Assembly: GCA_964543125.1 (NCBI GenBank) | Contig: CAZIWX010000076.1 | Location: forward strand, 1-12,210 | Direction: 5' to 3' | Length of the DNA stretch: 12,210 bases | Origin: CAZIWX01 sp964543125 | Lineage (GTDB): Bacteria > Fidelibacterota > UBA8477 | Part shown: positions 5,595 to 12,210 of the stretch, piece after piece | How positions within the stretch are numbered: position 1 is the first letter of the stretch | Layout of the letters: each line of letters opens with the position of its first letter | Translations under genes and position numbers: made by a program | Notes under the pieces: model-generated | The model's input: only the letters and a program-made list of their open reading frames with translations | What the model was told of the DNA's origin: nothing | Database searches by the model: none

Positions 5595-5632
5595 ATGAAT
5601 ATTGAAGGAAACCGGGTAAAGTCATTCACTTA

Positions 5633-6673
5633 ATGAAAAGTAAGCCCCCGCCTGAAGCCACGAATTCCATCCGCGGTCTGGCCGACCCGGTAGGCTTTGC
5701 CCATGAATCCTGGCAGATGGACATCCTGATGGAGCACATCGAGAGCCGTTTTCGGGTTGATCTGGAACGCACGGAACAGGATTCGGAGACGGTGTGGAAA
5801 ATCGCGATTTCTCCCCACGACGATTATGCCTGTGCCAGTTGGTTGTATCCGGCGGTATTAAGAAATATTGCCGCCAAAACTGTCATTATTTTCGGTGTGG
5901 CTCACAAAGCCCGGTCGTTCAATCTCGAAAACCGATTGGTCTTTGACAATTATGACGTCTGGCAAAGTCCTTATGGGTCGGTAAATGTTTCGTCCTTGCG
6001 TGAGCAGATTCTCAGGTCCATACCTGAAGAAATGGCCATGGTTCATCCGGAAATGCAGATTGTGGAGCATTCGGCGGAAGCGCTGATCGCATTCTTGCAA
6101 TACTACAATCGGGATGTTGAGATCGTCAGTATTTTGGTGCCCGATATGAATCTGGAGCGAATGCAGGCGATTGGTCAGGAATTGGCGGAAACGCTTTCGA
6201 GCATCATGGTAGAAAACAATTTACAATGGGGCGAGGACGTTGCACTGCTAATTACCTCCGATGCGGTTCACTATGGTGATGAAGATTGGGGCGGAAATAA
6301 TTACGCACCGTTTGGGACCGATTCGGAAGGGACAGCACACGCCATGGCTCATGAAGCGGAAATCATTAAAGCTTGTTTTACCGGGGAAATGACGCCGGAA
6401 AAGGTCGCCGGGTTTTATAGGTACACACTGAATCCGGATGATTTTCGGGAATACAAATGGACCTGGTGTGGCCGGTATTCAATTCCGGTAGGATTATTGA
6501 CTGCCATCCATCTACAGCGATTGACTAATGGCACTGCATTAACCGGTGTACCTCTCGCGTACGCCACGAGTATCAATCAGACGCATATCAAAGTGGATGA
6601 TCTGGGGATGGGACTCACCAACATTACCACCCGGCGTCATTGGGTGGGTTATCCGGCGATTGGATTTCGGTAG
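5633..6673 (+). CDS. amrB: MEMO1 / AmmeMemoRadiSam system protein B family
   Basis: A 346-residue protein, somewhat longer than the usual 260-300. The family's metal-site pattern is present: SPHDDY with H62, GVAHKA with H91, EHSAEA with H146, TSDAVHYG with D210 and H213, and TWCGRYSIPVGLL with C279. Family members share the fold of extradiol-dioxygenase LigB-like proteins; human MEMO1 binds a redox metal through two histidines and a cysteine. The bacterial role is not settled, but the gene often accompanies AMMECR1 and a radical-SAM gene, neither of which is in the window. Unusual points are DDYACAS where AGYxYSG is normal, and VAHK instead of the common PNH/PSH. No good RBS precedes ATG 5633. 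It overlaps, as TAATG, the stop of a 12-codon frame starting at 5595, so coupled translation is possible. Confidence 0.88.
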   Translation: MKSKPPPEATNSIRGLADPVGFAHESWQMDILMEHIESRFRVDLERTEQDSETVWKIAISPHDDYACASWLYPAVLRNIAAKTVIIFGVAHKARSFNLENRLVFDNYDVWQSPYGSVNVSSLREQILRSIPEEMAMVHPEMQIVEHSAEALIAFLQYYNRDVEIVSILVPDMNLERMQAIGQELAETLSSIMVENNLQWGEDVALLITSDAVHYGDEDWGGNNYAPFGTDSEGTAHAMAHEAEIIKACFTGEMTPEKVAGFYRYTLNPDDFREYKWTWCGRYSIPVGLLTAIHLQRLTNGTALTGVPLAYATSINQTHIKVDDLGMGLTNITTRRHWVGYPAIGFR

Positions 6674-6980
6674 ATGCAAGAGCTCATAATTCTAAGCATC
6701 AACTCAAGGAAGTAGCCGGGACGTCAAGTCGCAAGCATTTGTGGCGCTTGTTCAGAGAGATGTGGGGTTAGCCGAATTCGTTCCCCAAGGGCTCAGTCAA
6801 TACTGGTTATTTTCCGTCGTTTAAATTAATGGGAAACAGATTAATCTTTAGCGGTTCAGAACCCATGATGCATCTGCGTTAGGGTTGATTTCACATGTGG
6901 TTAGCCGTGTTCTATTTTCGTTGACAGCCCTACCCTTGCCGTCTATATTGCCCCGCTTTGAAATGGTGAGAGGAGAATGA
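6674..6980. other. 307-base intergenic region before rplU
   Basis: Apart from the rplU promoter and RBS at the right end (6921-6975), I see no gene, RNA gene or strong hairpin. There are two GTTAGCC heptamers (6767-6773 and 6900-6906), identical to the box at 10-16, but without paired partners. I treat them as chance. Confidence 0.5.
6921..6949 (+). promoter_or_regulatory. Consensus sigma-70-type promoter of rplU-rpmA
   Basis: TTGACA (6921-6926) is a perfect -35. After a 17-base spacer comes TATATT (6944-6949), one base off the -10 consensus. Transcription would begin near 6956, giving a leader of about 25 bases that contains GAGAGGAG (6968-6975), 5 bases before the rplU start. A strong constitutive promoter suits a ribosomal protein operon. 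Confidence 0.8.
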
Positions 6981-7523
6981 ATGTACGCCATCATTGAGAT
7001 TGCAGGGAAACAGTTCAAGGTTAAACCAAACATGGTCCTGAACGTTCCGTCTCTCGACATTGAACCGGGAAAACCGGTGGAAGTCGAGCGCGTACTGGCC
7101 TTTTCTGACGGTAAAGATTTTAAAGTTGGCACTCCCGTGCTGGATGACGTCCAGGTGGAGGCCACCGTGGTGGAACACGGTAAAGACAAAAAAATCATTG
7201 TCTTCAAGAAAAAACGCCGGAAAGGCTATCGACGGAAACGGGGACATCGTCAAGGGTTTACCACGATTAAGGTAGAAGACCTGAAACGGGAAAAAGCGGC
7301 ACCCAAGCCAAAACAAGCGGCAACCAAAGTTGGGGCCAAAGCGAAGGCAAAACCCAAAAGCACCGTCAAAAAAGCTGCCCCGAAAAAAACCACCGCGGCC
7401 AAAAAACCGGCCGCTAAAAAAACAACGGCAGCCAAACCGGTAGTTAAAAAGCCCGCGGTGAAAAAGATGGCTGTCAAGGCTCCGGCTAAGAAAGCCTCCA
7501 AAAAAGACGAGACGGGAGAATAA
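6981..7523 (+). CDS. rplU: 50S ribosomal protein L21 with a long basic C-terminal tail
   Basis: Residues 1-103 are a normal L21: MYAIIEIAGKQFKVKP at the start, VERVLAF, the basic loop IIVFKKKRRKGYRRKRGHRQ (72-91) that contacts 23S rRNA, and the closing FTTIKVEDL. L21 is usually about 100-105 residues. This one continues for 77 more (104-180), almost entirely lysine, alanine, proline, threonine and valine in KKPA/KKTTAAK-like units, then ends SKKDETGE. The tail resembles histone-H1-like or nucleic-acid-binding tails. It is in frame without interruption, and the next gene follows after 3 bases, so it is not a frameshift artefact. It may stabilise rRNA contacts or bind nucleic acid elsewhere; that is inference. 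It is first in the operon with rpmA, under the promoter at 6921. Confidence 0.97.
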   Translation: MYAIIEIAGKQFKVKPNMVLNVPSLDIEPGKPVEVERVLAFSDGKDFKVGTPVLDDVQVEATVVEHGKDKKIIVFKKKRRKGYRRKRGHRQGFTTIKVEDLKREKAAPKPKQAATKVGAKAKAKPKSTVKKAAPKKTTAAKKPAAKKTTAAKPVVKKPAVKKMAVKAPAKKASKKDETGE

Positions 7524-7526
7524 TCC

Positions 7527-7790
7527 ATGGCTCATAAAAAAGGTGTTGGTAGTTCCAAGAACGGACGCGAAAGTCATTCCAAGCGCCTGGGTGTAAAAGA
7601 ATTCGGTGGTCAGTTCGTGACCGCCGGCAGCATCCTGGTGCGTCAACGCGGTACCCATTACCATCCGGGCAAAAATGTGGGTAAAGGTGGCGACGATACC
7701 CTGTTTGCCAGGATTGACGGTGTGGTCGCTTTCGAGCGCAAAGACCGGGACCGCAAACAGATCAGTGTTTATCCACCCGCTGCGAAGTAG
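7527..7790 (+). CDS. rpmA: 50S ribosomal protein L27
   Basis: An 87-residue protein of standard length. MAHKKGVGSSKNGRESHSKR (1-20) is the conserved N-terminus that reaches toward the peptidyl-transferase centre. LGVKEFGGQ, GSILVRQRGTHYHPGKNVG and DDTLFARIDGVV complete the family signature. There is no cleavable N-terminal extension of the Firmicutes kind. The gene begins 3 bases after rplU stops, and GGGAG inside the end of rplU serves as its RBS, so the two are cotranslated. The GTPase gene obg, often next in this operon, is absent; a strong hairpin follows instead. Confidence 0.98.
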   Translation: MAHKKGVGSSKNGRESHSKRLGVKEFGGQFVTAGSILVRQRGTHYHPGKNVGKGGDDTLFARIDGVVAFERKDRDRKQISVYPPAAK

Positions 7791-7812
7791 CTGCCGTCAT
7801 TCCATAATTTTC

Positions 7813-7854
7813 AATCCCCTGAATCTCGGAATCAACCTTGAGATTCAGGGGATT
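7813..7854 (+). terminator. Hairpin after rpmA, probable operon terminator
   Basis: A perfect 15-bp inverted repeat: AATCCCCTGAATCTC (7813-7827) and GAGATTCAGGGGATT (7840-7854) with a 12-base loop. It begins 23 bases after the rpmA stop. The following GTTACGTT is only moderately T-rich, so termination may be partial. The hairpin would also protect the 3' end of the mRNA. Confidence 0.75.
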
Positions 7855-7900
7855 GTTACGTTCAAGCTGGTAACTGCGGACATTAAATTTTAACTAAGTA

Positions 7901-7925
7901 AAGCGTTACCCGGCGCTTATTTTTT
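7901..7925 (+). terminator. Weak terminator-like element before the moxR gene
   Basis: AAGCG (7901-7905) and CGCTT (7914-7918) form a short 5-bp stem with an 8-base loop. One base later come six T residues (7920-7925). The stem is short but the T run is good. It may act as a second stop after the larger hairpin, separating the ribosomal operon from the next genes. Confidence 0.4.
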
Positions 7926-7980
7926 CAGCCTATGGAAATCAAATTCATCGTATTTGCGAGAAGTTGAAAAAGGAGACATT

Positions 7981-8964
7981 GTGGGCAATTCCGATCTGGA
8001 ACGCTTGGAAGCATTACATCAAAGTTATGCCGTATTAAAATCCGAACTCGGTAAGACCATCATCGGTCAGGGTCAAATCATTGAGCAGCTTTTTATCGCC
8101 ATGCTGGCTCAGGGTCATGCTTTGCTGGTCGGTGTGCCGGGGCTCGCGAAAACACTGCTGATTAAGAGCCTGGCCGATATTATGGATTTAAAATTCAAAC
8201 GGATTCAGTTCACACCCGATCTGATGCCATCGGACATCACGGGTACGGAAATTATTGAAGAGGATCACCGTACCGGCAAGCGGGCGTTTCGGTTCGTGCA
8301 GGGCCCCGTCTTTGCCAATATTGTCCTGGCGGATGAGATCAACCGGACGCCACCCAAAACCCAGGCTGCGCTCCTGGAAGCCATGCAGGAGCACCGGGTC
8401 ACTGCCAGCGGCAAGACCTACACGCTCGATGAGCCGTTTTTTGTTTTGGCGACCCAAAATCCCATTGAGCAGGAGGGCACATATCCGCTCCCGGAAGCCC
8501 AACTTGACCGATTCATGCTGAATCTGAAAGTAGAATATCCCAGCGCCGAAGAAGAAAAAAAGATTGTTCAGACCACAACGTCGGCGGTTGAAATCAAGTT
8601 GAACAAGGTGATTACCCACGAGGAAATCAAAGCCTATCAGCAACTGATCCGTCAGGTCCCGGTCGCGGATAATGTGGTTACTTTCGCGGTTGAATTGGTT
8701 ACCAAGACCCGTCCGGCGAGTCCTGCTACGCCTGACTTTATTGAAAAATGGGTGGCCTGGGGCGCCGGTCCGCGGGCTTCGCAATATTTGGTATTAGGCG
8801 CCAAAACGCTGGCCGCGCTGAAGGGCAATCCCACACCCTCCATTGATGATGTACGAGCCGTCGCTCTTCCGGTTTTACGGCATCGCGTCCTGACTAATTT
8901 TAATGCGGAAGCCGACGGTGTCAGCACGGATGAAATCGTCAGTCAACTGCTGGATACATTCTGA
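7981..8964 (+). CDS. MoxR-family AAA+ ATPase
   Basis: A 327-residue protein read from GTG 7981. AGGAG (7971-7975) lies 5 bases upstream, so the in-frame TTG at 7954 is rejected. AAA+ motifs are complete: Walker A GVPGLAKT (51-58), Walker B LADEIN (116-121), sensor-1 region LATQNP (156-161), and PLPEAQLDRF (169-178) with the arginine-finger region, a MoxR hallmark. The C-terminal lid (about 215-327) contains GAGPRASQYLVLGAKTLA. MoxR ATPases act as chaperone-like remodelling enzymes, usually with von Willebrand A-domain or DUF58 proteins encoded nearby. Here a DUF58 gene lies two genes downstream. The gap to the next gene is 51 bases, which fits one operon. Family certain; client unknown. Confidence 0.95.
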   Translation: MGNSDLERLEALHQSYAVLKSELGKTIIGQGQIIEQLFIAMLAQGHALLVGVPGLAKTLLIKSLADIMDLKFKRIQFTPDLMPSDITGTEIIEEDHRTGKRAFRFVQGPVFANIVLADEINRTPPKTQAALLEAMQEHRVTASGKTYTLDEPFFVLATQNPIEQEGTYPLPEAQLDRFMLNLKVEYPSAEEEKKIVQTTTSAVEIKLNKVITHEEIKAYQQLIRQVPVADNVVTFAVELVTKTRPASPATPDFIEKWVAWGAGPRASQYLVLGAKTLAALKGNPTPSIDDVRAVALPVLRHRVLTNFNAEADGVSTDEIVSQLLDTF

Positions 8965-9015
8965 TGTCACTGAATTGAATTTGTTTTTTAGAACCAAAAC
9001 ACCATAGGTAACAAC

Positions 9016-11916
9016 ATGCGGTCAATTTTTTCCCGGTTCCTCTTGTTAGGGGTTATTTTCAGCGGACTCCTGGCGCAATCCGGTTTTTTCGCCTGGAATC
9101 AGCGCACCCATCCAGAATTGAAGTGGTCAACGCTGGAAACCGAACACTTTAACATTCATTATCACCAGGGGATTGAAGACATTGCCCATAAGGGCGCCCT
9201 GATTGCGGAACAGGTCTATCCCACCATTTTAAAACAGCTTGATGTAAACCCCTGGGGGAAGACCGACATTACCTTCACGGCGGAAGACGAGGTCATGAAC
9301 GGATTCGGTATGCCGTCCGACCAAATCTTCATTTGGGTGAGTCAGAATGATGTGGCCGGCCATTTCGGCGGTTCGGAAAAATGGCTGCGGCTGGTGGTGC
9401 CGCACGAATTCCAGCATGTGGCCCAATTCCATGCCCAGAAAACCTGGGCCGGTCTGTGGAGTATGCTTTCCATCCCCGGTTGGTGGATGGAAGGCATGGC
9501 GGAGTATAATACGGAAGTCTGGCGCGTCGGCCGCAGCGACAATGCCTTAAAAGTCCATGCCTACCAAAATATACTGGATCAACTGGAAGCGCATAACATG
9601 GGCTACGCCAAGGTGTTATATCTGGCCTGGAAATATGGCGATAGCACCCTGGTGAAAATCAGCCACGACCGTATTTATCTCGATAAAAAGCATAAAAAAT
9701 GGCCGGTCTGGTATGATTTTGATAAGGCCTTTAAAAATGCCGCCGGGAAATCGGTAGAAAAGTTTGATGAAGAGTGGCGCCGGGCCATGGATACCTATTA
9801 TTACACCTTGAAGGGGCAAAAAGAGGGCGTGGACGAGATCGGTGAATCTATCGTCATGCATGATTTTAAAGATATTTCGGGTTTGAGTATGGCGCCGGAT
9901 TCAAGTGCTTTTGCGGTTATTGGCCGTCAATCAGATGAACAGTATTACCAGAGTCTGTATGTGATGACCACCGACTCAAACCACACCATTAAACGCATTC
10001 ATTATGGTGTGTTTAACAACCAGCCGGCCTGGTCGCCCACCGGCCGTCAAATCGTGGTGTCCGAAATGCACCGCGGCACGCACGGCAGCTTGTTAAACGA
10101 CTTGCGGATCATGGATCGCAATGGGAAACACAAGCGCTGGCTAACGGAAAATCTGCGAGCCCTGCATCCCAGTTTTGGCCCCGATTCGGAAACGGTCTAC
10201 TGCGTGGGCCACCCCACGGGTGAAACCACCAATATTTACCGCCTCAACCTGCGGACGAATACAATCAAACGTGTCACCGGTTTTACCGGTGATGTCCAGA
10301 TTCAGCGGCCCCTGTTGTCGCCGGATCAAACTCAATTGGTGATAGCCATTCAGGATACCAGCGGCGACATGGACATTGCGGTCATTAACACGGATGGTTC
10401 CGGTTACCGAAAGCTTACCCGGGATTATGCGGAAGACCTGATGCCGGTCTGGACGGCCGATGGCAAAGGAATTGTTTTTACATCTTACCGCAATGAAACA
10501 CCTAATTTGTATTATGTGTCGTTGGATTCGCCGGATACTCTGGTCCAGATGACGGATATAGCCGAAGCGGTATATTCCATCCAGCGTGTGCCCCACTCCA
10601 ACCGCATTCTGGCGTTAACCCTGGGAGATGTGGATACGGTACGGATGGTTTCCGTGGCAGCCAATCGTTTGGTAACGCCCCTGCCCATGAATATTCGCAA
10701 GCGCTGGGCCGCCTGGCGAACCAAAAGGCCAACCCCTGCTATCGGAGAAATTGACTATCACAAACAATCCAGGATTTTAAGCAACCACCCTTACCATGCT
10801 TTTAAAACATTTCGGACCCTGGCCTGGCTGGCCCTGCCGGATGATCAAGGTCTTTCGGGGTTTTATGTAAGTTCCGACGCCCTGGGCAAGCACCTGCTGA
10901 GTGCGGCGGCCAATGTCCGGTGGGACGGAGCTTTAGTGGGTGGTCTAGCTGCTTATTCCAATCTGAATTATTGGCCGGCGCTGAGCGTTTTTATCCAAAA
11001 AAATCTGGAGTACAATCAACGGGTCATCGGTGCCGGAAGTATTTATGAGTCCTTAAGTGGTGGCGGCGTTGCAGCGGCAATTCCCCTGAACGGCGGCAAT
11101 AGTCTGTTTGCCAACCATCTGTTCAGCGCAACCGTGCAGGCTCGTACACGGCAGGTACTCAGTTTTTCCGAAGACATCCCTCGGGATTCTCTCGTTGATG
11201 GTTTGAAGGAGGGCAGTTTTACCCTGGATTACCGCTGGAAATCGCAGCGGCCGCATAAAAGTATGGTCTGGCTGCCCCACAACGGTACCGGATTCAATGC
11301 GCATATCGAGTTGATATCCTCAAGCCTGTGGGGCGTTGCGAATTATCAAAAATTGTGGGTTGACGGATTCATGAATCAGCAATTGGGACCCACGCCCTTT
11401 GTGGCCTATGCCCGCTTGAAATGGGAAAAACATACGGGTTCGGTACCCTATCAGGACCGTATCGGTTTGCTGGATGTGGATCCACTCTACTACTCGCCGG
11501 GGACCCTGGCCGGCGACCTGGCCGGCTTGGTGCATCCCATCGAGACTTACAATCTGCGTGGTCAGCAGGGTAATTATTATGGACGGGAAGTACTGTATCA
11601 GGTAACCGAACTCCGGTTCCCGTTCATTCCCGCCATCCCGGCCAATATCCTGGGGCTTACGCTGAATCATTTCACCGGCGCATTGTTCAGTGATGTGGGT
11701 GTGGTTCGGGATCGACCGGATAACGCAAGCCCCAAAGTGCTGCAAACTTTCGGCGCTGAACTCAAAGCCAATGTGAGCGTTGGTGATATCGCTTTGGTGG
11801 TTATTTCGGGTGGTGTTGGCGGCGATGAGGATTTCTGGTCAAACAAAGACTACCGGAACGATTCAATCCTGCAAGACCATACCTATTTTCGACTCGCGTT
11901 GGTGAATCCATTCTGA
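9016..11916 (+). CDS. Secreted metallopeptidase-like / beta-propeller / outer-membrane barrel protein
   Basis: A 966-residue protein in three parts. A signal peptide (1-20, cleavage near LLA-Q) precedes a zinc-peptidase-like domain. That domain has HEFQH at 130-134 and WMEGMAEY at 157-164, the HExxH ... EGxAEY layout of gluzincins (MA-like peptidases), with E159 or E163 as third ligand. Residues of about 280-560 form a TolB/PD40-type propeller, with blade motifs such as PAWSPTGRQIVVSE, PSFGPDSETVYCVG and PVWTADGKGIVFTS. The remainder (about 570-966) has glycine/aromatic alternating strands and ends FRLALVNPF, with a terminal phenylalanine as in barrels inserted by BAM. All catalytic residues are present, so activity is plausible. 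It is preceded by a MoxR gene and followed after 12 bases by a DUF58 gene. TAGGT before ATG 9016 is a modest RBS. Target unknown. Confidence 0.85.
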   Translation: MRSIFSRFLLLGVIFSGLLAQSGFFAWNQRTHPELKWSTLETEHFNIHYHQGIEDIAHKGALIAEQVYPTILKQLDVNPWGKTDITFTAEDEVMNGFGMPSDQIFIWVSQNDVAGHFGGSEKWLRLVVPHEFQHVAQFHAQKTWAGLWSMLSIPGWWMEGMAEYNTEVWRVGRSDNALKVHAYQNILDQLEAHNMGYAKVLYLAWKYGDSTLVKISHDRIYLDKKHKKWPVWYDFDKAFKNAAGKSVEKFDEEWRRAMDTYYYTLKGQKEGVDEIGESIVMHDFKDISGLSMAPDSSAFAVIGRQSDEQYYQSLYVMTTDSNHTIKRIHYGVFNNQPAWSPTGRQIVVSEMHRGTHGSLLNDLRIMDRNGKHKRWLTENLRALHPSFGPDSETVYCVGHPTGETTNIYRLNLRTNTIKRVTGFTGDVQIQRPLLSPDQTQLVIAIQDTSGDMDIAVINTDGSGYRKLTRDYAEDLMPVWTADGKGIVFTSYRNETPNLYYVSLDSPDTLVQMTDIAEAVYSIQRVPHSNRILALTLGDVDTVRMVSVAANRLVTPLPMNIRKRWAAWRTKRPTPAIGEIDYHKQSRILSNHPYHAFKTFRTLAWLALPDDQGLSGFYVSSDALGKHLLSAAANVRWDGALVGGLAAYSNLNYWPALSVFIQKNLEYNQRVIGAGSIYESLSGGGVAAAIPLNGGNSLFANHLFSATVQARTRQVLSFSEDIPRDSLVDGLKEGSFTLDYRWKSQRPHKSMVWLPHNGTGFNAHIELISSSLWGVANYQKLWVDGFMNQQLGPTPFVAYARLKWEKHTGSVPYQDRIGLLDVDPLYYSPGTLAGDLAGLVHPIETYNLRGQQGNYYGREVLYQVTELRFPFIPAIPANILGLTLNHFTGALFSDVGVVRDRPDNASPKVLQTFGAELKANVSVGDIALVVISGGVGGDEDFWSNKDYRNDSILQDHTYFRLALVNPF

Positions 11917-11928
11917 GACGGATCTTTC

Positions 11929-12210
11929 ATGGAAATTGATAAACGTAAATACCTGAAACCGGAAACCATTGCCACCCTGGCCAACATGCAGTTACGGGCC
12001 CGTATGGTGGTGGAAGGCTTTATCGTGGGCTTGCACAAAAGCCCCTACCACGGTTTTTCAGTAGAATTTGCGGAGCACCGCGCTTACGGTCCCGGTGATG
12101 ACCTGCGCCACATGGACTGGAAACTCTATGGCAAGACCGACCGGTTTTACATCAAACAATTTGAGGAAGAGACCAACCTGAAGGCCCATCTGCTGGTGGA
12201 TATCTCCAAG
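11929..12210 (+). CDS. DUF58 family protein, N-terminal part (cut by window end)
   Basis: The frame is open from ATG 11929 to the window edge, 94 residues, and continues outside. The family's N-terminal block is clear: GLHKSPYHGFSVEFAEHRAY (34-53), then GPGDDLRHMDWKLYGKTDRF (54-73), YIKQFEEE, and LLVDISK at the edge, the start of the von Willebrand A-like fold. The E-F-x-x-x-R-x-Y-x-x-G-D-D-x-R-x-x-D-W pattern is the DUF58 signature. Members are cytoplasmic or membrane-associated partners of MoxR ATPases, often alongside transglutaminase-like or VWA proteins. Only 12 bases separate it from the preceding gene and I see no separate promoter, so it is probably cotranscribed. There is no clear Shine-Dalgarno sequence, which suggests coupling to the upstream stop. 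Confidence 0.92.
   Translation, partial: MEIDKRKYLKPETIATLANMQLRARMVVEGFIVGLHKSPYHGFSVEFAEHRAYGPGDDLRHMDWKLYGKTDRFYIKQFEEETNLKAHLLVDISK

Noticed and set aside
6767..6906. Two GTTAGCC heptamers before rplU as further attC boxes
   Set aside because: Neither has a paired R'' partner or arms at a suitable distance, and the flanking genes are core-type.
7290..7500. Lysine/alanine codon repetition in rplU as a DNA tandem repeat
   Set aside because: The repetition is at the level of amino-acid composition; units vary in length and codon use, and no regular DNA period is visible.
6930..7664. Long minus-strand open frame (244 codons) opposite rplU and rpmA
   Set aside because: It is the mirror of the lysine/alanine-rich codons of rplU, gives a low-complexity phenylalanine/glycine-rich product, and lies opposite two certain ribosomal genes.
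8188..8784. Minus-strand open frame of 198 codons
   Set aside because: It lies wholly opposite the MoxR gene, whose AAA+ motifs are intact, and the product resembles no family.

Overview
The window looks like chromosomal DNA of an uncultivated Gram-negative bacterium, probably of the FCB superphylum (a Neomarinimicrobiota-, KSB1- or Calditrichota-like lineage). This is inferred from a PorV-like barrel, a secreted metallopeptidase/beta-propeller/barrel protein, a second outer-membrane barrel, MoxR plus DUF58, and an L21 with a lysine/alanine tail. All credible genes lie on the + strand. No tRNA, rRNA, CRISPR array, transposase or integrase is visible.

Positions 1-4138 are accessory DNA. They hold a small lipoprotein, a ribbon-helix-helix antitoxin with a MazF toxin, a second lipoprotein, a GC-rich VanZ-like membrane protein, an AT-rich PorV/FadL-like barrel, and a stretch with no gene. 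Base composition changes abruptly from gene to gene. At or just after each stop codon sits an element beginning with a TAAC/TGAC box. Several of these elements pair with a downstream arm about 60-125 bp away and carry an unpaired purine at the same place in the 5' arm. The best one (4013-4138) has both terminal boxes, two 9-nt unpaired spacers and an 11-bp inner stem. I read this region as an integron-type gene-cassette array, or its remains, with six attC-like sites. The mazEF-type module would serve to stabilise the array. This is the main discovery candidate.

Positions 4185-6673 carry an exported outer-membrane barrel protein with a helical insert, then a MEMO1/AmrB family protein.

Positions 6921-7854 are a ribosomal operon: a consensus promoter, rplU (L21 with a 77-residue basic tail), rpmA (L27), and a 15-bp hairpin.

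Positions 7981-12210 read as one co-directional set: a MoxR AAA+ ATPase, a 966-residue secreted metallopeptidase/propeller/barrel protein, and the start of a DUF58 protein cut off by the window end. MoxR and DUF58 are usually direct neighbours. Here a surface protein sits between them, which suggests the three act together on an envelope process.
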